Notes: a model not told the origin generated them from the sequence alone. A stretch of 64,000 bases of DNA from Kiritimatiellia bacterium (GCA_023953695.1 JAMLJG010000004.1:62001-126000), one strand, 5' to 3'. Shown: positions 53,962 through 62,942, counted from the stretch's first letter. Program-made: numbers and translations.

Positions 53962-55044
53962 ATGAAAGCACTGATCGCATTGGAAGATGGCGCCGTATTT
54001 GAGGGCCGCTCGTTTGTCGGCCCCGGCGAGACGCAGGGAGAACTCGTCTTCAACACGGCGATGACTGGCTATCAGGAGATCCTCACGGATCCCTCCTACA
54101 ACGGCCAGATTGTCACACTCACGTATCCCCTGATTGGCAACTACGGTCTTAACGCCGAAGACGTCGAATCGGATCGGCCCTTCGTGAAGGGGTTGATTAT
54201 TGGCGAATGCAGCCGGATTGCCAGCAATTGGCGCAGCACAGAAACACTCCCCGACTATTTGAAAGCCAATGGCATCCTCGGTATTGATCGCGTGGATTGC
54301 CGCGCGATTACGCTGCACATTCGCTCGAAGGGGGCGATGCGGTGTGTGATCTCCACAGAGGAACTCGATTCCAAGCGCCTCGTGCAGCGCGCGAAGGAGT
54401 CGCCCGGCCTCATCGGTCGCGATCTGGTGACGGAAGTCAGCACGAAGACGCCGTATATTTTCGAAGGCTCTGAAAAGGGCTCGCGCAAAATCGCGGTCTT
54501 GGATTGCGGCATCAAAACGAATCAGTTGCGATTGCTCCGCGAGCACGATTGCCAACTCCACGTGTTCCCGAACACCCTGAAGGCGGACGAGCTGTTGGCC
54601 TTGAAGCCGGATGGATTTTTCCTCTCGAACGGCCCCGGCGATCCGGAGGCTCTCCCGCATCTGGTGGCCGAGCTTCGCAAGGTTATTTCGACGGGATTGC
54701 CGACGTTTGGCATCTGCTTCGGGCACCAACTGCTGGCTTTGGCGTTGGGCGGCAAGACGTTCAAAATGAAGTTTGGCCATCGCGGCGGAAACCAGCCGGT
54801 CATCGAACTGGCCACGGGCCGCGTGGACATCACCTCGCAAAACCACGGTTTCGCAGTGGATATTGACAGCTTGCCGAGCGAAGTGGAGACGACACATCTC
54901 AATCTCAATGACCGCACCTCGGAAGGCCAGCGTCACAAGAAGTTGCCGATCGTCTCGGTTCAATATCATCCCGAAGCCGCGCCGGGTCCGACCGATGCCA
55001 TGCGCCTGTTCGACCAGTTCGTCGAAATGGTGGACAAGGCCTAA
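53962..55044 (+). CDS. carA: Carbamoyl-phosphate synthase small subunit
   Basis: The glutaminase subunit that feeds ammonia to CarB. The 360-residue protein begins MKALIALEDGAVFEGRSFVGPGETQGELVFNTAMTGYQEILTDPSY, the standard CarA N-terminal domain. The amidotransferase domain has SNGPGDPEALP, the nucleophile Cys in FGICFGHQLLALALGG, and YHPEAAPGP. ATG 53962 is the family start; the frame extends further upstream, overlapping the zinc-ribbon gene. It is separated from carB by 22 kb, and its own upstream region has no copy of the carB palindrome. Confidence 0.96.
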   Translation: MKALIALEDGAVFEGRSFVGPGETQGELVFNTAMTGYQEILTDPSYNGQIVTLTYPLIGNYGLNAEDVESDRPFVKGLIIGECSRIASNWRSTETLPDYLKANGILGIDRVDCRAITLHIRSKGAMRCVISTEELDSKRLVQRAKESPGLIGRDLVTEVSTKTPYIFEGSEKGSRKIAVLDCGIKTNQLRLLREHDCQLHVFPNTLKADELLALKPDGFFLSNGPGDPEALPHLVAELRKVISTGLPTFGICFGHQLLALALGGKTFKMKFGHRGGNQPVIELATGRVDITSQNHGFAVDIDSLPSEVETTHLNLNDRTSEGQRHKKLPIVSVQYHPEAAPGPTDAMRLFDQFVEMVDKA

Positions 55045-55102
55045 CGAGTCGGCGCGCGCCAAGAAATCGGGCCGCATTCGGAGCTCCATCGCACGGTGGA
55101 GG

Positions 55103-56905
55103 CTATTCGAGGATTAGCGAGGCCTTGTCCCAGCCGCTGCGGAGCGCAACGAGGTCGTACTTCATCCCGGCTATTTCTTCGGTGAGGCGCTGCTGCTCTT
55201 CCGGCGTCGCGCTCGCGCGACGCTGCGTGACCGCGCGCAGGTTCCGTTCAATTTCTTTTCGGCGGATGGAGATAATCAAATCTTGCGCCGCTCGCTCGCG
55301 CAGCTCGTCTGTGTCGCCGAGACGGCGATCGCTGGCGATCAACTGCGCCGTCAGCGTGACGCATTCGTCGCTCGTTTCGCGCGCGGCGGCAATGAGGTCG
55401 TCTCCGGATTGCCCGTTGAGAATCGCGGCATAGATCGCGCCGCAGCGCGGATCCGTGAAGTGGAGCGGTTGGACGAATTGGCGAACGAGATCGCTCTGTT
55501 CGGGGCTATTGATGAGCAGTTGGAGCAAATCGCGTTCGTCGGGGGGAGGTGGCGCGAATGGGCTGGAGGCGGCGCTTTCCGCCTCATTGCCAGCGAGGGT
55601 TGCGCGCGACGTGTGCGGCGCGGTGCGGCGAAGTTCCGATCGCAAGACGCCCTCCGTCATTCCGACGCGGAGAGAGAGTTCTTGCAGCATGCGCGAGCGT
55701 TGAACTTCGCTGGCCGAGTGTCGGATGGTCTCCAACGCGGCAGCGACCACGCGGCGAAGCCCCGCTTCCTGGGCGATGTTTTCGCGAGCGGCGAGCACGT
55801 CCACTTGAAAATTGACGACGCTGCGGGTCTTGTCGAGCTGTGCGCGAAAGGCCTCCGCGCCCTTTTTGACGATCAAGCTATCCGGGTCCTCGCCGATGGG
55901 GAGTGGCGCGATATCCACACTCAGTTCGGCGCCGAGAAAGATTTCCGCTGAACGCAGCGCGGAGTTCTGCCCAGCGGAATCGGCATCCATCACGAGGAGT
56001 ACGCGGTCGGCGTGTCGCTTGATCAGCATGGCGTGCTCATCCGTCAGGGCCGTGCCGAGCGCGGCAACCGCATTTGTGAAGCCCGCGAGATGGCAGCGAA
56101 TGACGTCAATCTGGCCCTCGCAGAGCATGCAGGTTCGGCTTTCGATGATGGATTTGCGCGCGCGATCCATTGCGAAGAGGGTGCGACTTTTTCGGAAGAG
56201 GGGCGTCTCGGGGCTGTTGAGATATTTCGCGGCGCGATCGTCTTTGCCGAGAATGCGCCCGCTGAAGGCGATAATGCGTCCGGTTAAATCGCGAATGGGA
56301 AACATCAATCGGTCGCGAAAGCGGTCATAGCGACGGCCTTGTTCGTTTCTTGCGACGAGCCCAGCCGTTTCGAGGAGTTCGATTGAGAAGCCGTTTTTCT
56401 TCGCAAACTGTTCGAGGATGTCGAATCCGCCCGGCGCATAGCCGAGATAGAAGTCCTTGATCACGTCGGGTCCCAGATCGCGGTCCCCCAGGTACTGGCG
56501 CGCGACAGCGGCGGAAGAGTGTTCGAGAAGAACATCGTGATAAAAGCGCGCGACCTCTTCGTGGACGCGATACAGCGTGTCTTTGCGCGTTTCCTCGCTT
56601 CGCTCCGCTTCCGTGAAGTGCAGTTCCACACCTGCGCGCTGGGCGAGGATGCGGACGGCCTCCATGAAATCCACGCTTTCGTGCTGCATGGTGAATTTGA
56701 AAATGTCGCCTCCAGCACCGCAGCCGAAGCAGTGAAAAATCTGGCGGGCCTGATGCACCGTGAACGAGGGCGACTTTTCGCGATGGAATGGACAGAGCCC
56801 CTTGTAATTCGCGCCCGCGCGCTTGAGCGGGACGTAGGAGCCAATGAAGTCAACGATGTCTATCCGCGCGCGGATGTCATCCAAAACCTGACGAGAAACA
56901 GCCAT
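55103..56905 (-). CDS. dnaG: DNA primase DnaG
   Basis: Makes RNA primers for replication. The 600-residue protein has the CHC2 zinc finger (Cys38, His41, Cys59, Cys62 in GLCPFHREKSPSF ... FHCFGCGAGG), the RNA-polymerase core (FRDRLMFPIRDLTGRIIAFSGRIL) and a TOPRIM domain with CEGQIDVIR (Glu263, Asp267) and MDADSAG (Asp307, Asp309). The usual EGYMD and DGD are changed to EGQID and DAD, but the acidic residues remain. The C-terminal ~150 residues form the helicase-binding region. It follows the CvpA-like gene by 3 bp. Confidence 0.94.
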   Translation of the reverse strand: MAVSRQVLDDIRARIDIVDFIGSYVPLKRAGANYKGLCPFHREKSPSFTVHQARQIFHCFGCGAGGDIFKFTMQHESVDFMEAVRILAQRAGVELHFTEAERSEETRKDTLYRVHEEVARFYHDVLLEHSSAAVARQYLGDRDLGPDVIKDFYLGYAPGGFDILEQFAKKNGFSIELLETAGLVARNEQGRRYDRFRDRLMFPIRDLTGRIIAFSGRILGKDDRAAKYLNSPETPLFRKSRTLFAMDRARKSIIESRTCMLCEGQIDVIRCHLAGFTNAVAALGTALTDEHAMLIKRHADRVLLVMDADSAGQNSALRSAEIFLGAELSVDIAPLPIGEDPDSLIVKKGAEAFRAQLDKTRSVVNFQVDVLAARENIAQEAGLRRVVAAALETIRHSASEVQRSRMLQELSLRVGMTEGVLRSELRRTAPHTSRATLAGNEAESAASSPFAPPPPDERDLLQLLINSPEQSDLVRQFVQPLHFTDPRCGAIYAAILNGQSGDDLIAAARETSDECVTLTAQLIASDRRLGDTDELRERAAQDLIISIRRKEIERNLRAVTQRRASATPEEQQRLTEEIAGMKYDLVALRSGWDKASLILE

Positions 56906-56908
56906 GGC

Positions 56909-57514
56909 TCACTCGTCGCTTGCAGGTAAATCTTCCCAGAGATCCGCAGCCCGCTCGGTGGCGTCCTCTTTCCATTCGTTTGCCGAGTTTTCGAGGCCGC
57001 CCAGCGCGGGGACTTTTTCGACCAGCCTGTCGTACCACGGTTGCACGCGCGCGGTGACGAGGCGACCCGCAAAGGAGTCCTCCGTGGCGGCGTTGTGGAT
57101 CGCGTTATTTGGCAGCAAGCTGAGCAAGAGCAGCAGCAACGCCGCCACGATGGCGGAGCGCGCAAGGCCCAAGAGCGCCCCGCCGACGCGTTCCACGCGA
57201 CCTTTGAAAGTGAAGCTGAACAACGCGGTGAGCGCGAGGCGAAGCAGCGTCAGCGCCACGTAGGCACCCAGAAGGAGCAGGAGGAGGCTGGTGAGCATGG
57301 AGGCCGCTGTGCCTTCGCCAAACCAATGGGCGAAGCGGCGTTCCAGCCACGACGCGAGCGGGCGCGTGTAGAGCGTGACGGCCACGATGCAGCCCGTGGC
57401 AACCAAGACGCGAGCTAACTCGCCGGAGAGACCGCGGCGCACGCCGCCAATCAAGCCCGCGAGAAGGATCACCCCGACCACCGCATCCACCCAGTTGAAC
57501 CCACTTCCAGTCAT
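56909..57514 (-). CDS. CvpA family membrane protein
   Basis: A 201-residue protein starting MTGSGFNWVDAVVGVILLAGLIGGVRRGLSGELARVLVATGCIVAVTLYTRPLASWL, the CvpA/colicin V production pattern (NWVD.......GxxRGxxxE), with four transmembrane helices and ALLGLARSAIVAALLLLLLSLLP. ATG 57514 gives that start; the frame continues 23 codons further upstream without family sequence. It sits 3 bp before dnaG, so both are probably co-transcribed. A second CvpA-like gene at 35993 is shorter. Confidence 0.82.
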   Translation of the reverse strand: MTGSGFNWVDAVVGVILLAGLIGGVRRGLSGELARVLVATGCIVAVTLYTRPLASWLERRFAHWFGEGTAASMLTSLLLLLLGAYVALTLLRLALTALFSFTFKGRVERVGGALLGLARSAIVAALLLLLLSLLPNNAIHNAATEDSFAGRLVTARVQPWYDRLVEKVPALGGLENSANEWKEDATERAADLWEDLPASDE

Positions 57515-57646
57515 GCGACCAACGTAGGCCCGCGCGGCCCCCGTTTTCAAGATTCTTCGCGCGGGGCGGCGTTTTCTCTGCATCCGTTTGGACGGCGAAA
57601 GAATTGACTTGCAGTTGCGTGCCCTTTGACCGGTCTAATCGCGCGT

Positions 57647-58360
57647 ATGTCGGACAACGTGGAAGATTTTTCTGCGAAGGGTGGGGCGCTCGATGCTCTG
57701 CGTCGGCTCGGCATCTTTCTACTGGTCGCCGTGGTCGGTGTGGCGGTGAGCCACTATGCGAACCTGGGCGACTACTTCAGCGCCAATGCCATCCTGGAGC
57801 TTTCCGACCGACTCGGTCCCTACGGGGTGGCCATAATCTTTGCGGCCGGCGCACTTACGCCGCTGCTCTTTTTGCCGCGTTGGCCCATCGCATTTCTTGC
57901 GGGCCTGCTCTATGGAGTGGTGTGGGGCACTTTGCTCGCCTCCGTTGCTTCGACGCTCGGCGCGTGGCTGCACTTCATGCTTTCGCGATCGCTGCTGGCG
58001 CCCGCCTCGGATCGCCTCAAGCGCCGTTTCGGATGGGAGCATCTGACGATTCCTCAAGAGAAGCAGTTCGTGACCATCCTTTTACTGCGCGCCTTTCCGC
58101 TGTCGAGTTTTGTGGCAACGAATATCCTTGCGGGCGTGCTCAAGTTGAGGCAGCGCCGCTATCTGGCCGCTTCATTTCTCGGCATGATTCCAACCTCCAT
58201 TATGTATGCCGTGTGGGGAAAGTTGTTGAAGATGCCGGAGCCACATTTTTATGGCGTTGCAATCGGCGCGGTGGTTCTCATCGTGATCGGGTCTGTGGCT
58301 GCGCGGCGCTATATCGGTCCGCTTCTTCGCCCTGCGCCCAAGAATACCGCGACAGATTGA
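57647..58360 (+). CDS. TVP38/TMEM64 family membrane protein
   Basis: A 237-residue membrane protein of the DedA/VTT (SNARE-associated) superfamily with about five to six helices. The core is FAAGALTPLLFLPRWPIAFLAGLLYGVVWGTLLASVASTLGAWLHFMLSRSLL, then TILLLRAFPLSSFVATNILAGVLKLRQRRYLAASFLGMIPTSIMYAVWG, the R-FP...N...G pattern of the family. Such proteins are implicated in lipid scrambling or flipping. ATG 57647 is chosen; no clear Shine-Dalgarno. It is divergent from the cvpA-dnaG pair. Confidence 0.82.
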   Translation: MSDNVEDFSAKGGALDALRRLGIFLLVAVVGVAVSHYANLGDYFSANAILELSDRLGPYGVAIIFAAGALTPLLFLPRWPIAFLAGLLYGVVWGTLLASVASTLGAWLHFMLSRSLLAPASDRLKRRFGWEHLTIPQEKQFVTILLLRAFPLSSFVATNILAGVLKLRQRRYLAASFLGMIPTSIMYAVWGKLLKMPEPHFYGVAIGAVVLIVIGSVAARRYIGPLLRPAPKNTATD

Positions 58361-58396
58361 CTTCCGCTGAACGCCTTTTTCACCTAAAGTGACGGA

Positions 58397-59878
58397 ATGA
58401 ACAGTTTTCGCCATTTGCTGATCGTGTGCGCGGCGGTTGCCACCGCGCTGCTAACTTTCTCTTCGGTCGCTGCGGCAGTGGACGCCTCGGCGCCACGCCA
58501 AGTGACGCTGCAAGTCTACGACATCGGGCTCACGCTCGTGGGCGAGTTGCGCTCGATCACGGCGCAAGCGGGAGAGTCGGATGTGTTTGTCCGGCAGCTC
58601 CCGACGCAATTGGACCCCGCTTCGGTGTCGGTGACACCCACGGCCGGCGGCGCGTTGCTCGATGTGTTGGAGCAGCGGTTCGAATATGATCTCTCCGACG
58701 CGAATCGCCTCCTGCGCCGCTATCTCGGGCGCACGCTTTCTGTTGGATCGAGCAGCAACGCCCGCGAGGGGCGTTTAGTGGGATTGCCCGCGTGGCGCGA
58801 GCCGCCCTTTCCATCGAAGCCGCTCGTGCTCGCGCAGCCCGATGGCGCGCTCGTCTCGTTCTACAGTCCGCTCGACGCGGGCCGCATCGCATTTCCCGGC
58901 GCGGCGAAGGTGATCTATGACGAGCCGACCCTCGTTTGGCGCGCGCGCATCCCGGCAGAAGGCATGCAAACCATTCGACTCGGCTACGTGATGGACGGGC
59001 TCTCCTGGCAGGCCGTGTATGATGTGGTCTTGGAACCCGGCGCGCGTCTGGCGCGGCTGAGCGGGCGCATTGGCCTTCAGAACATGAGCGGCGGCAGCTT
59101 CAGCAATGCCACAGTGGTCTTGCTCGAAACCGAGCGAGGCCGCTTGGGTGGCGACCCGGAGAATCCAGTCGAAATCTTCCCGAGCCGCTACTCCTACGGC
59201 TCCCCGCAACCGCGCGACGAGCGCACGATCGCCAGCCTCATTCCCCTTCAAACGCACAGCCTCGGCCAGAAGGTGACGCTGGGAGATGGCGACTCGGTCT
59301 TTCTGCCACTCGCATCCGTCGCGCAGCTCCCGGTGAGCCGCGTCTATGTCTATGACGGAGTCCGCTTCGATCGCTTTCAGCGAAATCGCCGAAACGATTG
59401 GAGCTATGGCACCGAATACCACACCACCGTGGACACCTATCTCGAATTTGAAAATAAAGAGAATGTCGGCCTCGGCCTGAACTTGCCGCCGGGCCGTCTG
59501 AGCCTCTTCCAGCGCGCCGACGATGACTCCGTTGAACTCCTCGGCTCCGACACCTTGTCCGCTGTGCAGAGCGGCGCCAGCGGCCAGCTCCGCGTCGGAC
59601 CCGCCCGCGGCCTGCGCGGCGAGCGCGAGCGCACCGGCTATGCGGAAGTGCGACCGCTGCACGAGTACGAAGAATCGTTCGAGATTCGACTCTTCAACGA
59701 TTCCGACCAAACCGCCGCGATCCGCGTTGTGGAGCACCTCTATCGCTGGCCCGAGTTTGAAATCGTCAAGGCCGATGCGGACTATCAATCCACCGGCCCG
59801 CAGAGCATCGAGTTCCAAGTGGAACTCAAGGCCGGTGGGCGCAAGACGATCCACTACACCGTCCGCTATCGTTGGTAG
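58397..59878 (+). CDS. Exported DUF4139-domain protein (1)
   Basis: A 493-residue protein with signal peptide MNSFRHLLIVCAAVATALLTFSSVAAAV. It is all-beta: QVTLQVYDIGLTLVGELRSI near the start, LVWRARIPAEGMQTIRLGYVMDGLSWQAVYDVVLEP in the middle, and a DUF4139 C-terminal domain (QLPVSRVYVYDG, TYLEFENKENVGLGLNLPPGRLSLFQRADD, EESFEIRLFNDSDQTAAIRVVEHLYRWPEFEIV, GGRKTIHYTVRYRW). The family is of unknown function. It overlaps nothing and leads directly into a second, related gene 11 bp on. Confidence 0.82.
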   Translation: MNSFRHLLIVCAAVATALLTFSSVAAAVDASAPRQVTLQVYDIGLTLVGELRSITAQAGESDVFVRQLPTQLDPASVSVTPTAGGALLDVLEQRFEYDLSDANRLLRRYLGRTLSVGSSSNAREGRLVGLPAWREPPFPSKPLVLAQPDGALVSFYSPLDAGRIAFPGAAKVIYDEPTLVWRARIPAEGMQTIRLGYVMDGLSWQAVYDVVLEPGARLARLSGRIGLQNMSGGSFSNATVVLLETERGRLGGDPENPVEIFPSRYSYGSPQPRDERTIASLIPLQTHSLGQKVTLGDGDSVFLPLASVAQLPVSRVYVYDGVRFDRFQRNRRNDWSYGTEYHTTVDTYLEFENKENVGLGLNLPPGRLSLFQRADDDSVELLGSDTLSAVQSGASGQLRVGPARGLRGERERTGYAEVRPLHEYEESFEIRLFNDSDQTAAIRVVEHLYRWPEFEIVKADADYQSTGPQSIEFQVELKAGGRKTIHYTVRYRW

Positions 59879-59889
59879 GAATTGCCCCG

Positions 59890-61194
59890 ATGGATCGGCG
59901 CACGAAACGGCTCGGCTCCTTTGCAGCGCTGTTGCTCGGCACAGCCCTCTGGGCGCTTCCCGCTGCCGCAGACGCGCCCGCTGTGCCGCTGCAGCGCGAT
60001 GTGATGATGGGGCAGGGGCGCGCGCTGTTTAGCGAGGAATATCGCGTCGCCTTTTCCAGCCTCAATGAAACCCTCTCGCTCGATCTCCCCCCCGAAGCCG
60101 ATTCATCCAGCCTGCTTGTCGGCGACACCCGCGGCGCCGTGCAGTGGATCGAGACGCGCTGGACCGCAGCCAAAACACCGCCGTTTGACGGCGTGCTAGA
60201 GTTGAACCAGGCCGGGATTCCCCGTTCCGAACTCAGCGCCCCGCGGCGCGGCGCACTGCGCGCCGAGTGCGCCCTCCGCGCCGTCTCGCCGCGCCCCCGC
60301 TCCGTTTGGGCGTTGTATGAAGTCACGAACCTCTCCTGGCGCGCCCGCTACGACGTGACCATCCGCGGCGATATCTCCAATCAACTCGAACCCCTCTCGC
60401 TCGACTTCGAAGCGCGCTACTTCCTTTCCAACGGCCTCGCGCGCGCCCTCTCCGCCCGCCGCGTCACCCTCATTGGCCCGGAACGATTGAGCGTCGGCAC
60501 AAGCCCCGGTCCCACCGGCCCCGGCATCCTCATGCTCGACGCCAGCAGTCCGCTCGCCGATCGCTGGAAACCCTCCGCGCCCCCCGCCGAAGTTCCGTAT
60601 CGCTACGAATGGCCCCATCCCGTCACGCTTTCCGCGGGCGAAGTCACCGCCGTCCGCTTCGCCTCGGCGCGGCGCGTTCCAACAGACCGATTGTATGTGA
60701 TGGACAGCGATCAGATTCCGATTGGCGCCACGCCCATTCGGAAGCCCCTCACGCAAGTGCTGGCATTCCGCAACATTGCGCGGATCGGCCTCGGCATCCC
60801 CCTGCCGGCCGGCGTCGCATGGATCTCCGCCGGCAGTGGCCGTTCCGCGCTCCGACAGGAAGCGCTGCTGCATCACACCGCGCCCGAAGAATCCCTCCGC
60901 GTGGTGCTCGGCCCCGAATCCGGCGTGCTCGGCGCGCGCCGCACCCTCGATCGCGGTGATGAAGTGAGCGGCTTCTCGGAAGAGACCATAGAGCTGGAAA
61001 TCGAAAACAATCTCGCCAGCGCCGTGCGCGTGGAGGTGAACGAGCGCCCGCCCGCCCCCCTCGCGTGGGACATGGTGCGCTCCTCGCACACCTATGAACT
61101 GCAGAATCGCCGACTGCGCTTCGCGCTGGATGTCAATCCGCGCAGCCGATCCGTCATTCGCTACACCATCCGCGTAGCCGAAGGCGTCAACTAG
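59890..61194 (+). CDS. Exported DUF4139-like protein (2), diverged paralogue
   Basis: A 434-residue protein with signal peptide MDRRTKRLGSFAALLLGTALWALPAAA. It repeats the layout of its upstream neighbour: SVWALYEVTNLSWRARYDVTIRG matches LSWQAVYDVVL there; PTDRLYVMDSDQI, LAFRNIARIGLGIPLPAGVAWI, ETIELEIENNLASAVRVEVNERPPAPLAWDMV and RSRSVIRYTIRVAE line up with the DUF4139 domain. Overall identity is low. ATG 59890 has AGGA upstream. The pair probably arose by an old duplication and may act as partners in the envelope. Confidence 0.72.
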   Translation: MDRRTKRLGSFAALLLGTALWALPAAADAPAVPLQRDVMMGQGRALFSEEYRVAFSSLNETLSLDLPPEADSSSLLVGDTRGAVQWIETRWTAAKTPPFDGVLELNQAGIPRSELSAPRRGALRAECALRAVSPRPRSVWALYEVTNLSWRARYDVTIRGDISNQLEPLSLDFEARYFLSNGLARALSARRVTLIGPERLSVGTSPGPTGPGILMLDASSPLADRWKPSAPPAEVPYRYEWPHPVTLSAGEVTAVRFASARRVPTDRLYVMDSDQIPIGATPIRKPLTQVLAFRNIARIGLGIPLPAGVAWISAGSGRSALRQEALLHHTAPEESLRVVLGPESGVLGARRTLDRGDEVSGFSEETIELEIENNLASAVRVEVNERPPAPLAWDMVRSSHTYELQNRRLRFALDVNPRSRSVIRYTIRVAEGVN

Positions 61195-61212
61195 CGCCCC
61201 GCGCCACGCGCG

Positions 61213-61443
61213 TCACGGCGAAGGCGGGAGCGACTTGATATCAATGGACGTTTGCCGCGCGTTGCGCGACGTCAGCCAGCTTGCCTGGCACTGATAGAGC
61301 AGAAGAAACACCCCCAACAACAGCGCCACGAAAGCCGCAAACTTCAGATTCTCCACAAGCGAGCGATCGCGGCTCGGGAAATCAACCCGGAACTTGCCGA
61401 AGTTAATAATGGGCGGCGTAGGCCGAGATCGAGACCGTTTCAT
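61213..61443 (-). CDS. Small single-span membrane protein, unknown
   Basis: A 76-residue frame beginning MKRSRSRPTPPIINFGKFRVDFPSRDRSLVENLK, with a transmembrane helix FAAFVALLLGVFLLLYQC (~35-52) and a short C-terminal tail. The positive-then-hydrophobic layout suggests an inner-membrane protein with its N-terminus in the cytoplasm. It lies 70 bp downstream of tRNA-Glu on the same strand and converges on the DUF4139 pair. No family is recognised; it may be non-coding. Confidence 0.5.
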   Translation of the reverse strand: MKRSRSRPTPPIINFGKFRVDFPSRDRSLVENLKFAAFVALLLGVFLLLYQCQASWLTSRNARQTSIDIKSLPPSP

Positions 61444-61513
61444 AAGCCGCCTGCCAGTCTAGCGATCTGGAGACCAATCGCAACCCGATTTGTGCCCAAA
61501 GGTTAAATGAAAG

Positions 61514-61589
61514 TGGCGTCCCCAACGAGATTCGAACTCGTGTTACCAGGATGAAAACCTGGTGTCCTAGGCCTCTAGACGATGGGGAC
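61514..61589 (-). tRNA. tRNA-Glu (anticodon TTC)
   Basis: Read on the minus strand, GTCCCCA (5' acceptor arm) pairs with TGGGGAC. The anticodon arm CCAGG-TTTTCAT-CCTGG gives anticodon TTC for glutamate, and the T-arm contains GTTCGAATC. The discriminator G is followed by an encoded CCA (61516-61514). The cloverleaf is intact at 76 nt. Confidence 0.96.
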
Positions 61590-61604
61590 GCCTAAAGGGA
61601 TTGG

Positions 61605-61632
61605 AAGGTAGCACACTTCGCTGCGCGGGCAA
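61605..61632 (-). promoter_or_regulatory. Candidate promoter of tRNA-Glu
   Basis: On the minus strand TTGCCC (61632-61627), a 16-bp spacer and TACCTT (61610-61605), with the tRNA 5' end 16 bp downstream of the -10. Both hexamers are weak. Confidence 0.35.
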
Positions 61633-61688
61633 CCTCAATTTGCGCCCCTCGCGCCCTTTTTGACGCGCGCGCAAAAGTGGAACTGCCA

Positions 61689-61717
61689 TTGACGCACCGG
61701 GGGGTCGCTCGTATATT
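61689..61717 (+). promoter_or_regulatory. Strong candidate sigma70 promoter of leuB-asd
   Basis: TTGACG (61689-61694, 5 of 6), a 17-bp spacer and TATATT (61712-61717, 5 of 6). Transcription would begin near 61725, just before the palindrome array. Confidence 0.65.
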
Positions 61718-61732
61718 GCGCCCCTTGCCAAT

Positions 61733-61842
61733 TTCCAAGCGTTGGAAGTTGGAGGACTGCGCGTTTCCAGGCGTTGGAAGTTTTGCCACGAAAAGTTCCA
61801 AGGGTTGGAAGTCGGCGCGCAGCAAAGTTCCAATCGTTGGAA
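61733..61842. repeat. Phased palindrome array upstream of leuB (4 copies)
   Basis: Four TTCCAA-N3-TTGGAA palindromes at 61733-61747, 61765-61779 (TTCCAG in the left arm), 61796-61810 and 61828-61842. Starts are 32, 31 and 32 bp apart. The array lies between the promoter and the leuB Shine-Dalgarno, so it is in the presumed transcript leader. One 22-bp stretch is identical to the carB array. No reading frame is present in this region. Confidence 0.82.
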
Positions 61843-61877
61843 GTGAAGCCGTGTCGTGGCGTTGAAGAGGGATGAGA

Positions 61878-62942
61878 ATGAGCAAGTCGTATAATGTCGC
61901 GGTTTTGGGTGGAGACGGAACGGGCCCTGAGGTGGTGCAGGAGGCCCTGAAAGTGCTGGAGGTGGCGCAGTCGAAATTTGGTTTCAAGCTGAACTATCAG
62001 CCCTATGACCTCGGCGGCGAGCGCTATCTGAAGACCGGCGAGACGCTGCCGGATTCCGTGATCGAGGAGTTCCGCAAGCAGGATGCGATTTTCCTCGGGG
62101 CGATTGGGCATCCGGATGTGAAGCCGGGCATCTTGGAAGTGGGCATTTTGCTCAAGGCGCGCTTCGCGCTGGATCAGTATATCAACCTGCGCCCGGTGAA
62201 GTTGTATCGCACGGAAGATTGTCCGCTGAAGGACAAGGAGCCGAAAGATGTGGATTTCGTCGTGGTTCGCGAGAACACCGGCGGCATTTATACCGGCGTC
62301 GGCGGCGTGGTGCAGAAGGGTACGCCGTTGGAAATTGCGACGCAGGTGATGGTGTATAGCCGACCGGTGGTGGAGCGCTGCGTGCGCTTCGCCTATGAAT
62401 ATGCGCGCCGCCGGAACAAGAAGAAGATGCTGACGCTGGTGCACAAGTCGAACGTGCTCACGCACGCGGGCGATTTGTGGGTGCGCACGCACAAGGAGCT
62501 CGGCGACCGCGAGTTCACCGACATCAAGCAGGACTATAACCACGTGGACGCCGCGACGATGTGGTTTGTGAAGCAGCCGGAGTGGTATGACGTGATCGTC
62601 ACCGAGAACCTCTTCGGCGACATCATCACCGACCTCGCCGCGATTATCCAAGGCGGCCTCGGTGTGGCGGCCGGCGGAAACATCAACCCCGAAGGCGTAA
62701 GCATGTTTGAGCCCATGGGCGGAAGCGCGCCGAAATACAAGGGCCAGAATGTGATCAACCCGCTCGCAGCCATTGCCGCGGCGGGCATGATGCTCGACAC
62801 GCTCGGCGAGCACGAAGCGGCGGCCGCGGTGGATCGCGCAATGACAGCCACGCTAAACAGCGGAAAAATCAAATCGCTCGCGGCGGGGCGCATGGGCCTC
62901 GGCACGAAGGAAGTGGGCGATTTGGCGGCGAGTTTGGTATAG
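61878..62942 (+). CDS. leuB: 3-isopropylmalate dehydrogenase
   Basis: Oxidatively decarboxylates 3-isopropylmalate in leucine synthesis with NAD+. The 354-residue beta-decarboxylating dehydrogenase begins NVAVLGGDGTGPEVVQEALKVLE and contains LGAIGHPDVKPGILEVGILLKARFALDQYINLRPVKLY, VVRENTGGIYTG, NVLTHAGDLW, VTENLFGDIITDLAA, and MFEPMGGSAPKYKGQNVINPLA. The ATG at 61878 has GAGG 7 nt upstream; ATG 61872 is within the Shine-Dalgarno. Related homoisocitrate or tartrate dehydrogenases share these motifs, but the asd neighbour favours amino-acid synthesis. Confidence 0.9.
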   Translation: MSKSYNVAVLGGDGTGPEVVQEALKVLEVAQSKFGFKLNYQPYDLGGERYLKTGETLPDSVIEEFRKQDAIFLGAIGHPDVKPGILEVGILLKARFALDQYINLRPVKLYRTEDCPLKDKEPKDVDFVVVRENTGGIYTGVGGVVQKGTPLEIATQVMVYSRPVVERCVRFAYEYARRRNKKKMLTLVHKSNVLTHAGDLWVRTHKELGDREFTDIKQDYNHVDAATMWFVKQPEWYDVIVTENLFGDIITDLAAIIQGGLGVAAGGNINPEGVSMFEPMGGSAPKYKGQNVINPLAAIAAAGMMLDTLGEHEAAAAVDRAMTATLNSGKIKSLAAGRMGLGTKEVGDLAASLV

